NCBI RefSeq assembly: GCF_023559245.1
Contig: NZ_CP097462.1
Location: 1,736,001-1,800,000, forward strand
From: Sphingomonas sp. KRR8
GTDB taxonomy: Bacteria > Pseudomonadota > Alphaproteobacteria > Sphingomonadales > Sphingomonadaceae
Length of the DNA stretch: 64,000 nt
Direction of reading: 5' to 3'
The notes beneath the pieces are model-generated. The model was not told the origin of the DNA. It did not search any database and saw only the letters and a program-made list of their open reading frames with translations. Of the stretch, positions 18,209 through 26,639 are shown piece by piece. Within the stretch, counting starts at the first letter, position 1. Each line of letters starts with the position of its first letter. Both the position numbers and the translations under genes were made by a program.

Positions 18209-18432
18209 GTTCGAGGTTGCGAATTATCGACTGCAAGCGCGCACGGCTGGTACGGTACGATCGTCACTGCCTTGCGCAGTGCTCGACGGCGGACGATGCA
18301 TCCCCGCTCGAAGCCCAGCTCATCGAGAATTACGCGCGTCGACTTGGCAAAGTTGGTTCCAGTCTCAGTTCAGCGGCGTGGCGCCTTAGAGCCATTCAAG
18401 TAGAAACGTCAGAGGGGGTGGTGCGCAATTAA
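18205..18432 (+). CDS. Small hypothetical protein downstream of DUF2958
   Basis: A 75-codon frame starts with GTG overlapping the DUF2958 stop (GTGA) and ends 10 bases before a rho-independent terminator. The product is basic (SRLRIIDCKRARLVRYDR at the N-terminus) and has no recognised domain. The translational coupling and the terminator right after its stop support a real gene; nothing more can be said of its role. Confidence 0.5.
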   Translation: MSSRLRIIDCKRARLVRYDRHCLAQCSTADDASPLEAQLIENYARRLGKVGSSLSSAAWRLRAIQVETSEGVVRN

Positions 18433-18442
18433 GGACAAAAAC

Positions 18443-18467
18443 CGCCCTGCCCGTTAGGGCGCTTTTT
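18443..18467 (+). terminator. Rho-independent terminator
   Basis: A perfect 6-bp stem CGCCCT/AGGGCG with a 7-base loop is followed directly by CTTTTT. It ends the DUF2958 transcription unit and separates it from the relaxase gene. Confidence 0.85.
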
Positions 18468-18517
18468 ATCCTTTTCGACCACCCCCTCTTTCTTTCGTGT
18501 AGTTGGAGCGTAAGGGC

Positions 18518-20509
18518 ATGAAACGCCCCTCGATGACCATTCGCGATCGGTCTGTTACCCCGGAGCAGGTGCAGTCAGCCGTCAGCAAGGCCTCGACGGC
18601 CTGGCTCAGTGATCGTCGGCCGAAGAAGGCTGCTGCCGAGCGGAAGCGGCGTCACCGTGCGCTCACCCAGGAAGAGCGGGAAGCGAAGGCGCTCGCCACC
18701 GCCACCGCCAAGAAGAGGCGGGCGGACGAACGAGAAGCGCGCGAACTCGACCGCTTGCTGGCGCGGATCGGCTACCTGAGCCGCCGCAGCCAGCGCGAGG
18801 CAGAAGCGATGCTCCGGGTACGGGTGAGCTGGAAGAGCAGCGCCCAGCCCAAGGTCACTGCCATTTGCCCACGCAACCTATATGCAAGAATGGCGCCCGA
18901 GGTGACGGAGCGGACGAAAGCCGCCCTTGCAACGCGCTCCCGCATCGCGGCCGACGGTTTCAAGAACATAGTGCTGCGAAAGATCCCGCGCGGATATGGC
19001 CGCAAGGAACAGGGGACCCGTGCCTACGAGCATGGTGAGGCGGCTGACCTGGCCAGGTACATCCTGAGGGAAGAGGCTCTGGAGACCGGGATCGTCAATC
19101 GCTTCAGCAACATTCTGGAGTACGACGGCCCCAACGCGCTGTACGAAACGGACGCGTTCTCGGTGGACGATCGCCGCTGTGCCCAGATCGTCGCCTTCTG
19201 GAACGCGCTCGAAGCCTTCGAGGCCGAGGCTGATGCAGACGGCAACGTCTACAGCCACCTGATCCTGGCCATGCCGCATGAGCTCAGCCCCGAGGGCCGG
19301 GTGAAAGCACTGGAGGATTTCAGCTTCCGCCTAGACGCCCTTCATCTTCCGTTCGTTGCCAGCTTGCACAAGCCCGATGCCAAAGGGGACGTCCGAAACT
19401 TCCATGCCCACATCATCATGTCGCCGCGACCATTTGCCATCGAAGGGCCGTTCACCTGGAGCTTCGAGGCTGGCAAGGCGACCGAACTGAACTCACGGGC
19501 CGGCTACGATTGGCTGCGCCAGCAAGCGGCTGCGGCTTTCAATCATGCCTTGGAGAAGGAAGGCAAGCCGCTTCGCTACACCGGGATCGGTCAGGCGAAG
19601 CGAGGGGTGCCGTCCACGGGTGAAACTCATGACGGCCCGGCGAAGACAGCCCGCAAGCGGCAACAGGAGGCTGACGAGGCCGAACGGAAGCGTCTGACCA
19701 ACCAGCTCGCTGCGCACGTCGCTGCGGTCATGGACCGGCAGGCGTGTTTGGGAGCCGAGATACAGCAGATCCTGCACCCGCTAGTGCCGAGCAAGCCCCA
19801 GCCAGCCATTTCGCCAGCCTTGGCGGCGCTACGGAAGAAATTTCCGAACCCGCTCAAGCTGGCTGGCCTGTCGGGGCTCGACCTCGTCCCATTCACCTCG
19901 GCCGACCACGCCAGCGACGATTGGTTCGGGCCAGCGTACAACCTGGCGGTTGAGCTTCGGCGAGGAAATTGGGAGCTGGTGCGCGACAACGGCGGCCAGC
20001 CCGAACTCGCCGTTGAGAAGCGCGAGGAGTATCAGGCACTCTGCCAAGCCCCGGCGCTGCCCGACATCGTCGATGAGGCGCTGCGTGAAGCTCACCGGCG
20101 CATGGTGGCAGAACGCGACTGGGAGCGGCGGGTCCGACGCGACAAAGAGCGGATCCGTAAGCAGGCGGTGACATGGCTTCGGGGCGCGCCGGTGCTGCTG
20201 TTCGATCGCGACGCGAATGTCCTCCCCGAGCTCCGGGACCGCTTTCCCAAGCACGTGATGGCGCTCGACGGCGTCCGGCAAGCGATGGTCGACTGCCACA
20301 TCGCGGCGCTGGAGCTGCGGAGGCGCCCAGCGGCTGCCGCGACCAAGCGGGTCCCGGACGTAGAAGCAACGGCATCGGAGCCCGGCGCCGCCTTGCCACC
20401 TCCAGCGCCCCAAAGCCCGGCCGTCGACGATGGTGTCGAGCACCAGCTGTTCGATGCTGTTCGGCAAGGATTGGTCAAGCTCCCTGGAAAAGACCTGGGT
20501 AGAAGATAG
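18518..20509 (+). CDS. MobA/MobL-family relaxase
   Basis: This about 663-residue protein is a probable DNA relaxase that nicks oriT and pilots the strand during conjugative mobilisation. The signature is the HUH motif in VRNFHAHIIMSPRP, with a preceding conserved block YSHLILAMPHELS. The N-terminal 100 residues are highly basic (repeated KRR, REAREL), the C-terminal 150 are Arg/Glu-rich helices. A TTG at 18503 gives five more residues; ATG at 18518 was preferred, with GGAG at 18505-18508. The gene stands alone after a terminator. No type IV secretion genes are in the window, so the element is at least mobilisable. Confidence 0.8.
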   Translation: MKRPSMTIRDRSVTPEQVQSAVSKASTAWLSDRRPKKAAAERKRRHRALTQEEREAKALATATAKKRRADEREARELDRLLARIGYLSRRSQREAEAMLRVRVSWKSSAQPKVTAICPRNLYARMAPEVTERTKAALATRSRIAADGFKNIVLRKIPRGYGRKEQGTRAYEHGEAADLARYILREEALETGIVNRFSNILEYDGPNALYETDAFSVDDRRCAQIVAFWNALEAFEAEADADGNVYSHLILAMPHELSPEGRVKALEDFSFRLDALHLPFVASLHKPDAKGDVRNFHAHIIMSPRPFAIEGPFTWSFEAGKATELNSRAGYDWLRQQAAAAFNHALEKEGKPLRYTGIGQAKRGVPSTGETHDGPAKTARKRQQEADEAERKRLTNQLAAHVAAVMDRQACLGAEIQQILHPLVPSKPQPAISPALAALRKKFPNPLKLAGLSGLDLVPFTSADHASDDWFGPAYNLAVELRRGNWELVRDNGGQPELAVEKREEYQALCQAPALPDIVDEALREAHRRMVAERDWERRVRRDKERIRKQAVTWLRGAPVLLFDRDANVLPELRDRFPKHVMALDGVRQAMVDCHIAALELRRRPAAAATKRVPDVEATASEPGAALPPPAPQSPAVDDGVEHQLFDAVRQGLVKLPGKDLGRR

Positions 20510-20577
20510 AAGTGTCGATGGCCGAGATCGCCGGCTAGATTGACTGCCTTGGGACTGGAAATGGCCTGGGCGGCTTG

Positions 20578-20640
20578 CCTGCCGGTCCGACGACGGCGTT
20601 GCCGGCAGGACACGAAAGTAGCAAGCAATCTGGTCGCAAA
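20578..20640 (+). repeat. Inverted repeat plus 27-base motif, copy 1
   Basis: An 8-bp inverted repeat CCTGCCGG/CCGGCAGG (20578-20608) is followed, 5 bases on, by a 27-base motif (20614-20640) that begins AAAGTAGCAAGCAA and ends GGTCGCAAAG. A second copy with 25 of 27 identical bases, also behind an inverted repeat, lies at 42922-42948 in the same orientation. It is 105 bases after the relaxase stop. Confidence 0.75.
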
Positions 20641-20693
20641 GCGAGCGTGCGGCATGCTCTAGCTGAACTTCCTCCACAGCTTTGGGAGGAAGA

Positions 20694-21332
20694 ATGTTCG
20701 CCCCGTTTCAGCCAGACCACCGGATCAGGTCAGTGCTCGCGCAATTCGTATTGGGCGAGGAAGCGGCGGTCACGCCGCTTGCCGAGCTCAAGCGCGAAAT
20801 CCATCAGTACGGCAAGCGTCGCTGCGACAAGGAAGCGAGCCGCGACAACCTCATCTACTATCTCGGCTTCGCCTTTGAAGTGAACGAAGCGCTCGGCGTC
20901 GACAGTCTGGCCCTTACCGGACTGCTGTCTATCCCGAGCGAGGGCTTCGCGTCTATCTTCGAGAATGCAAACGACCTTGACGAGGTGGGCGACAGGCTCG
21001 TTGACGCACTTCGCTTTGCGCTCTCTCAGCCGGCCGTCCTCGCATGGGCTCGAGCCAAGGGCGTGTGGCTGCAGTGGAAGCGCCTGGAGGTGGTCTACCG
21101 CAAGGAAGTCATCGATTTCCGGAACTCGGATGCGTTTCATCGCCCCGGGTGGCGCGAAAAGTCGATCACCAAGGCCCAGCACTACATGATCGGCGAGATC
21201 GTCCGCCTCCTCGGGGTCGCGAAGCCGACGCTCGCCACCCGTGGGGAGGCGTTCGACTTCATCGCGCACCATGGCGGCAACCCGCGCTTCCTCGTGGAGC
21301 CGCCCGCGCCCGCCAACTTCTGGGAGGCTTGA
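20694..21332 (+). CDS. Hypothetical mobile-element protein
   Basis: The 212-residue protein is unrecognised. The ATG at 20694 follows GGGAGGA and is preferred to a TTG at 20682. The sequence is helical, with a central segment AWARAKGVWLQWKRLEVVYRKEVIDFRNSDAF and no catalytic motif, membrane segment or signal. A second small gene follows after three bases, so the two are probably one unit. Context (relaxase upstream, unknown genes downstream) suggests an accessory function of the mobile element. Confidence 0.6.
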   Translation: MFAPFQPDHRIRSVLAQFVLGEEAAVTPLAELKREIHQYGKRRCDKEASRDNLIYYLGFAFEVNEALGVDSLALTGLLSIPSEGFASIFENANDLDEVGDRLVDALRFALSQPAVLAWARAKGVWLQWKRLEVVYRKEVIDFRNSDAFHRPGWREKSITKAQHYMIGEIVRLLGVAKPTLATRGEAFDFIAHHGGNPRFLVEPPAPANFWEA

Positions 21333-21335
21333 ACC

Positions 21336-21584
21336 ATGAACCTCCACGATTTCCTCTCGCAGGCTCTGGCCGCACTCGACCTGCTGGACGAGGTGCAACG
21401 GCTGCAGGCGAACATGGGTGCCCAGGTCGACGCGTTGCGATCTGCCGACAGCTCGAGCCCGTCCTGGGCAAAAGACCTCGGGCAGATACAGAAGGATTAC
21501 GCGAAGGTCAGCGGTAAGCTCGTGGCCTTGTCCGAGATCACTACCGTGTTTTCCGTTCAACGCGAAAAGCTTGACAAACCTTGA
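21336..21584 (+). CDS. Small helical hypothetical protein
   Basis: An 82-residue, Leu/Ala-rich protein (MNLHDFLSQALAALDLLDEVQRLQANMGAQ at its N-terminus) with a likely short coiled coil, starting 3 bases after the preceding gene. The spacing suggests co-expression and a possible partner role. No family recognised. Confidence 0.5.
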   Translation: MNLHDFLSQALAALDLLDEVQRLQANMGAQVDALRSADSSSPSWAKDLGQIQKDYAKVSGKLVALSEITTVFSVQREKLDKP

Positions 21585-21661
21585 TCGGCGCCCGACTTTC
21601 TAGCCGACTTGGAACTCCTCGACAGGTTCATTCGAGAACCGTTTAGCAGGGGAGTATCCAA

Positions 21662-21997
21662 GTGTTTCACTACAATCTCGACGCCTTTGAAGCCGCGCAG
21701 AATGCCTGCGCTGGCGAGACCCTGGGTGTTGCTGCGGTTGTTGCGGCACCCACATCTGCCGCCAGTGAGCTGCTGCTGGCAGGCACCAGCTTACCCAGCG
21801 TGGCGCGAGCGCTCTTGTGCCAGGAATTCCTGAACGCCGTATCGGGGCTCCCCGAGGCTGAGCAGAGCGGACAGGTGCTGCTCGGTTCGACGGACTTCCG
21901 CACCGTCAAGAACGTCCACCTCTGGTGTCCCCGCGTGCGGTTCCTTGCCGTAACGGAGAGCGCTCCCGCCATGGCCGGGCGGATCAACTGGATGTGA
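21662..21997 (+). CDS. Hypothetical protein, possibly 5' part of an interrupted gene
   Basis: A 111-codon frame starts with GTG behind GGGGAG and ends in TGA at 21995-21997. It is Ala-rich and ends VRFLAVTESAPAMAGRINWM. The same reading frame stays open directly after this TGA and runs into the next gene to 23143, with codon usage that looks coding. It may therefore be the N-terminal part of one roughly 490-residue protein broken by a nonsense codon, or a separate small gene. No domain recognised. Confidence 0.45.
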   Translation: MFHYNLDAFEAAQNACAGETLGVAAVVAAPTSAASELLLAGTSLPSVARALLCQEFLNAVSGLPEAEQSGQVLLGSTDFRTVKNVHLWCPRVRFLAVTESAPAMAGRINWM

Positions 21998-22060
21998 CAC
22001 GCAGGATCGCTGCGGACGGATACCGATCCATTCGACCGCTCCGCCGAAGCGATCGACATC

Positions 22061-23143
22061 ATGATCGGGCAGGTGGCGCCGCACGGAGAGTTCGATCCGG
22101 AGACCCTGGCAGAAGACCTGTTCGACCTGGCCGGGGATCACGCGCAAGTCGTCGAAGCACTCTTCCGGGGCGACGTCGACGACGTCCCTGACCTCATCGA
22201 CGAATCCGACGCCGGGCGGGAGGAAGAGCCCGCTTTGATCCAGGCGTCGGCCTGGATGTACGTCTGCTGGGGCGGCTTCGAAAGCCAGCGGGAAGCCTGC
22301 TACGGCTGGAGCCAGAAGCACGTGCCGCTTGACGGATTGTGGAACCTGGCCAGTGACAAGCCCGTGACCATCGGTCAGCTCTTCCGGCCGCGGTTGAGGC
22401 AACATGCGTTCGCTTCCGAGATGAAGGGCATCTACGAGGCCAATCTTGCCAGCGGGATCCGCGAGGTGACCGACAAGCGCACCATCAACAGTATCGAACG
22501 ACGGTTGAAGGAGGTCGGCCTCGGCTTCATCAATCGAAAGAGCGAGAAGGAGATTTTCGCAGCCTTCGGCGCCGGCGGGGCCGCCTGTCTCCTTGAGGAA
22601 CTGGACCAAAGAGCTGCCGCAGCTGACGTCTACTTGCGCTGCTATCAAGCCGATCTCAAGGGCCCCGACGGAAAGAGCAGGGCTGGCAAGCATGCCGATG
22701 CTCTGTTGGCGCGGATTTCCTGCGTCGACCGCCTGGCCATCGTCGTTGCCCGCACCTGCCACCTGGCGGAACTGGCGCGACACGCCAAGACCACCGATGA
22801 TCTGCGCGCGATGCTGAACGCCCACCTGCCCGGCATTCTTCGTCCGCGCAAAGACAAGCGAGATGCACCGGAAAAGGAGCGCATGCGCAACATCTACCAC
22901 GTCTTGCGAGTCGAGTTCCTGCGTGACGGGGAGCATTGGTCCAAGGCGGAGAAGCAGCAACCCCTCGACATGCGCGCGCTGGCGCCATTAGAGTTAACGG
23001 AGGGGGAGCGCCAGCGTGGCCACGAGATCTTCGACCGGTGCTGGCGGGAACTCCAGAACCAGCCCTTGGACTGGCGTTTCATCTCGCCCTTCGGCTGGCA
23101 GTGCGACAATCGTCCACGCGTTCGCTTCAGCGCGCCGGCGTAA
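22061..23143 (+). CDS. Hypothetical protein (360 aa) of mobile element
   Basis: I do not recognise this protein. It is largely helical, with a TPR-like look in AACLLEELDQRAAAADVYLRCYQ and a Lys/Arg-rich stretch near residue 265 (RPRKDKRDAPEKERMR). The first ATG is at 22061, but the frame upstream to 21998 also reads like protein, and only a TGA at 21995 separates it from the preceding frame. A 13-bp inverted repeat follows the stop by 7 bases. It is the last gene before the catabolic island. Confidence 0.6.
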   Translation: MIGQVAPHGEFDPETLAEDLFDLAGDHAQVVEALFRGDVDDVPDLIDESDAGREEEPALIQASAWMYVCWGGFESQREACYGWSQKHVPLDGLWNLASDKPVTIGQLFRPRLRQHAFASEMKGIYEANLASGIREVTDKRTINSIERRLKEVGLGFINRKSEKEIFAAFGAGGAACLLEELDQRAAAADVYLRCYQADLKGPDGKSRAGKHADALLARISCVDRLAIVVARTCHLAELARHAKTTDDLRAMLNAHLPGILRPRKDKRDAPEKERMRNIYHVLRVEFLRDGEHWSKAEKQQPLDMRALAPLELTEGERQRGHEIFDRCWRELQNQPLDWRFISPFGWQCDNRPRVRFSAPA

Positions 23144-23150
23144 CGCGTTT

Positions 23151-23184
23151 CGGATGAAGGCCGCTGTTGGACGGCCTTCATCCG
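23151..23184. terminator. Strong inverted repeat, probable terminator
   Basis: CGGATGAAGGCCG and CGGCCTTCATCCG form a perfect 13-bp stem with an 8-base loop, 7 bases after the stop codon at 23143. No T-run follows on either strand, so intrinsic termination may be weak, but the position between two modules fits a transcriptional boundary. Confidence 0.55.
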
Positions 23185-23376
23185 GTCTTGCGTGCATCCT
23201 TGAAGGCTGAGCGAACGTGATCGAGCCAGAGTCCGCTTCGCGCCCATTGCGGTCGTTCCGGCCTCAAATGGTACTGCCCGAGTTCGGCCACCAGTTCATT
23301 TTCGCGAGGTCGAGTTCCTATCTCATCTCGCGATCGAACACCGGCATACTGATCGCTGGCGACTAGCCTCAACCCT

Positions 23377-24036
23377 TCAGTACGTTTTCTCGAGGCCCGC
23401 CAGCGCGATTTCGGCGAACACTTTTCCGACTTCGGATGAGCTTTCGCCTTGCGTTGGACGATACCAGCGATGCGTCCAGTTGAGCATTCCTAGGATCGCA
23501 AAGGCAATCGAGCGCGCCGATCCAATTGGCCGAAGGCTGCCGTTGGCAATACCCTCCTCGATGATGCCGACGAATGACTTCTCAATGCTGCGGTTGATGG
23601 CACGCATCTCCGCAGACCATTGGGACCGGGCGTCGCTGACGTGCGCCAAATCCTCTCGAATGTAGATGTAGAGAAGCGGATAATTGTCGGCATAGGATTG
23701 CATGAAGGCGATGACGAGTTCGCGCAGCTTGCGCCCCGGCGAGAGCTCGGTCGCCGCGATGCGCTGGGCAAGCCGATCGTTCTCGATCAGCACCGCGCGA
23801 ATGATCTCGTCGAACAGCTGCTCTTTCGACGAAAAATAGTAATACAGCGATGCACGGTCGACGCCGAGTTCGGCGGCAACTGCGGAAAGGCTGGCGCCGG
23901 CGAAACCGAGACGGTTGAAGACCTTGACGGCCGCCTCGACGATCTCCTGCCGCCGCGCCTGATAATTTGCACGGGGTAGCTGCCGCGCTGCCTTGCGCCG
24001 ACGGCCAATGTTGCTTTCCGACTGGTCCATGCTCAT
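23377..24036 (-). CDS. TetR/AcrR-family transcriptional regulator
   Basis: A 219-residue regulator with the TetR N-terminal helix-turn-helix (IVEAAVKVFNRLGFAGASLSAVAAELGVDRASLYYYFSSKEQLFDEII) and a helical ligand-binding half. The start at 24036 (MSMDQSES) fits better than the longer frame, which would run into the upstream SDR gene. It is the last gene of the minus unit acyl-CoA synthetase-SDR-TetR. The 20-bp dyad CGTCAACG-N4-CGTTGACG found at two promoter regions of this island is a plausible operator for it; the ligand may be an acyl-CoA intermediate of the pathway (inference). Confidence 0.88.
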   Translation of the reverse strand: MSMDQSESNIGRRRKAARQLPRANYQARRQEIVEAAVKVFNRLGFAGASLSAVAAELGVDRASLYYYFSSKEQLFDEIIRAVLIENDRLAQRIAATELSPGRKLRELVIAFMQSYADNYPLLYIYIREDLAHVSDARSQWSAEMRAINRSIEKSFVGIIEEGIANGSLRPIGSARSIAFAILGMLNWTHRWYRPTQGESSSEVGKVFAEIALAGLEKTY

Positions 24037-24052
24037 TCCGTCCGTGTTCGCG

Positions 24053-24811
24053 TCAGCCGCGTGGCGCGCCCGCGACATAGAGTGTCTGACCGGTGACGAA
24101 CGACGAGCGGGCATCGACGAAATAGGCCACCGCATGCGCGATGTCATCGGGCTCGCCTGGCCGGCCGACGACAATTTGCTGAAGCGCCTCGTCGACCAAC
24201 TGTTCGAATGGAACCCGCATCCGGTCGGCCACGGCGCGGGTCATCTCGGTAACCACGAACCCTGGGGCGACGGAGTTCACCGTGATGCCGAAGCGACCAG
24301 TTTCGAGCGCCAGGCTGCGAGTGAAGCCCTGCACCCCCGCTTTGGCCGCGGCATAATTGGCTTCACCCGCCACGCCGAGCGCGGCGATGCTCGACAGGCT
24401 GACGATGCGGCCATAGTTCGCCGTTCGCATGGCCGGCAGAACTGCACGACTTAACAAAAAGACCGAGCGCAGGTTGACCGCCAGCACCTGGTCCCATTCG
24501 GCAGCACTCATGCGCTGCACGGTGCGATCGCGGATGAGGCCGGCATTGTTGACCAGCACCAGCGGCGGTCCGAGTTCCGCCTCGACCTGCGCGAGGGCAG
24601 CCGTGACAGCGTCTTCGTTGCTGACATCACAGGACAGCGCCAAGGCCCGGCGGCCGCAAGCTTCGACGGCCGCGACGGTTTCCGCACAGGCCTCAGCGGC
24701 AAGGTCGAGGATCGCGACATCGTGGCCCTCGGCGGCCAGGCGGTGGGCGATGGCCGCGCCTATGCCGCGGGCCGCGCCGGTGACGATGGCAGCGGGGTGG
24801 GCAACCGTCAT
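24053..24811 (-). CDS. SDR-family oxidoreductase (FabG-like)
   Basis: The 252-residue classical short-chain dehydrogenase/reductase has TGAARGIG (cofactor loop), NNAG, a catalytic Ser in SLSSIAAL and YAAAK as Tyr-Lys pair. An acidic residue (LD) after beta-2 suggests NAD(H) preference. It probably oxidises a hydroxyacyl-CoA or alcohol intermediate. It overlaps the acyl-CoA synthetase gene by four bases and precedes tetR by 17 bases, so the three form an operon. Substrate unknown. Confidence 0.88.
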   Translation of the reverse strand: MTVAHPAAIVTGAARGIGAAIAHRLAAEGHDVAILDLAAEACAETVAAVEACGRRALALSCDVSNEDAVTAALAQVEAELGPPLVLVNNAGLIRDRTVQRMSAAEWDQVLAVNLRSVFLLSRAVLPAMRTANYGRIVSLSSIAALGVAGEANYAAAKAGVQGFTRSLALETGRFGITVNSVAPGFVVTEMTRAVADRMRVPFEQLVDEALQQIVVGRPGEPDDIAHAVAYFVDARSSFVTGQTLYVAGAPRG

Positions 24812-26550
24812 GGAGGTGTGATCCGATCCTTCGCCAGAGCGGTGAGCAGGTGCTTGCGAGCGCGGCCCGAGGCAGTCGCCGGCACTTCAGAAGCGGCGAG
24901 CACCAGATAATGGCGCGGCACCTTGTATCGCGCGAGGCGGGCGCGGGCGAACCGGTCCACATCTGCTAGGTCGGGCGAGCGGCCCGGGCGTGGAACGAGG
25001 CAGGCGACACCGACTTCGCCCATTCTTTCGTCGGGCAGAGGCACGACGTGTGCGGCGAGGATGTCCGCGTGGCCGGTGAGCAGGTCCTCGATTTCGGTCG
25101 GAAGCACCTGCTCGCCGCCGCAGCGGTAACTCTCCTTGAGCCTGCCGACGAGGGTGACGTAGCCGTCAGCGTCGAGCGTGCCGAGGTCACCAGTCAGCAG
25201 CCACCCGTCGGGGGTAAAGCTGAGGGCCGTCTCCGCGGGCTTGTTATAGTAGCCGCGCGTGACGCCGGGGCCCTTGGCGACGAGGTGCCCGATCGCGCCG
25301 GGCGGCAACTCCGCACCAGTCTCGGGGTCGAGCACGCGATATTGTACCAGCCGCTGATGCGGCTCGGCTGCGGCGGCGGGGCCAGCATCGCGCAGGCGGC
25401 CGTTCGAGTTTAGCAGGCGGTCAGCGGGATCGTCGGGCCGGGTCACGGTCGAACTCGCGGTCACCTCGGTCATGCCGTAACCGGTCGTGATTTCACTTAT
25501 CCCGAGGGTGTCGTTCAGCTCCTGCCAAAGGCGCTCGGGCGCCCTTCCTCCCGACGCAAGCGCCGCACGTAAGGTCTCCGGGCGCGGCGCGCCTGCTCTG
25601 ACGGCGTCAATCAGGGCAAGGCTCATCGCGGGGATCAACAGCGCATCGGTTGGTCGGTGACGCGCACAGGCAGCGAGGAAGCGACCGGAATCGAAGCGGA
25701 CCTGCGGAACGATCGCGCCACCCACCCACGGCGCGGCAAGCATCCCTTCGACATAGCCGAAGACATGGAACATCGGCAGGGCGAAGATGATCCGCCGTGC
25801 ATCCTCGAACGCGCGGGCATAGGCCGAAGCGAAGGCGGTTCGGGTGAGCATGTCGTGGCTGATCATGACGCCCTTTGGATCACCCGTGGTACCGGACGTG
25901 TAGATGAGGTCGACTAGCCAATGGGGATCGATTGAGGGCAGGTTGACGGCCTCCGCGTCTGCCTCGAGCTCGGCAAACGCGGCGCCTACGCCGTCACGCG
26001 GCTGGTCGTCGGTCGGAAGGACGAACAGTCGCTTCAGTTTGGCGGGCAAGATACCGTCCAGTTCGGCTAGATAATCGACTTCGCGGAAGCGATTCAACGT
26101 AATCAGCATCGTCGCATCCGATTGCTCGAGCAGATAGCGAAAGTCGCTTCGGCGGCCATGCATGTTGAGCGGTACGGCGACGGCGCCAAGGCGCGACAGG
26201 GCGATCTTGAGCGCGACATATTCGGGCTGATTGCCAAGGATCAGCGCGACATGGTCCCCCGTCCTTACGCCTTGTTCGAGCAGGCCGGCGGCAAGCCGGC
26301 GCGACCAGCGGCCAAGGTCCGCGTAGTTCCAGGTTCGTTCGTCGCAGATAATGGCGGGCCGTTCGGACCAGCGCGCTTCGGCCAGGTCGTAGAGGCCGTG
26401 CAGGGTCAACGCGCGCCAAGGTGAGTGACGCGATGCAAGGTCCGCCTGCCGCTGCGCAATACTCAACACGGCGCGAAGTTCATTACTCGGTTCTCCTCGA
26501 ATAGCCAGTTTGACCCACCTCCCACGATGCGTCAATGCGGTCGTTGACAA
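24808..26550 (-). CDS. AMP-dependent acyl-CoA synthetase
   Basis: The enzyme activates a carboxylic acid to its CoA thioester through an acyl-adenylate. Motif A5/P-loop YTSGTTGDPKG, the GYGMTE motif and LTGDLGTLDADGYVTLVGR are all present, and the C-terminal Lys-containing segment AT(A)SGRARKHLL fits, so the protein is complete. The annotated TTG at 26550 lies inside an operator-like dyad; a GTG at 26469 giving a shorter N-terminus is an alternative, and no ATG exists before the conserved core. It is the first gene of the minus unit that includes the SDR and TetR, and is divergent from the BVMO gene. Confidence 0.88.
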   Translation of the reverse strand: MSTTALTHRGRWVKLAIRGEPSNELRAVLSIAQRQADLASRHSPWRALTLHGLYDLAEARWSERPAIICDERTWNYADLGRWSRRLAAGLLEQGVRTGDHVALILGNQPEYVALKIALSRLGAVAVPLNMHGRRSDFRYLLEQSDATMLITLNRFREVDYLAELDGILPAKLKRLFVLPTDDQPRDGVGAAFAELEADAEAVNLPSIDPHWLVDLIYTSGTTGDPKGVMISHDMLTRTAFASAYARAFEDARRIIFALPMFHVFGYVEGMLAAPWVGGAIVPQVRFDSGRFLAACARHRPTDALLIPAMSLALIDAVRAGAPRPETLRAALASGGRAPERLWQELNDTLGISEITTGYGMTEVTASSTVTRPDDPADRLLNSNGRLRDAGPAAAAEPHQRLVQYRVLDPETGAELPPGAIGHLVAKGPGVTRGYYNKPAETALSFTPDGWLLTGDLGTLDADGYVTLVGRLKESYRCGGEQVLPTEIEDLLTGHADILAAHVVPLPDERMGEVGVACLVPRPGRSPDLADVDRFARARLARYKVPRHYLVLAASEVPATASGRARKHLLTALAKDRITPP

Positions 26551-26589
26551 TCGAAGGATGTGAAATCCTCGTCAACGTGACCGTTGACG
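26530..26589. promoter_or_regulatory. Two operator-like dyads between acyl-CoA synthetase and BVMO genes
   Basis: A perfect dyad CGTCAACG-TGAC-CGTTGACG lies at 26570-26589. Exactly 40 bases upstream, 26530-26549 holds an imperfect version (CGTCAATG-CGGT-CGTTGACA). Both lie in the divergent promoter region of the two catabolic units. Similar dyads precede the TonB receptor gene at 40400. The TetR at 23377-24036 is the obvious candidate binder. Confidence 0.65.
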
Positions 26590-26639
26590 AGATCGTGAGG
26601 TTGTGGCAATTTCTGCCTCATCATCGTTCGGGGTAGATC

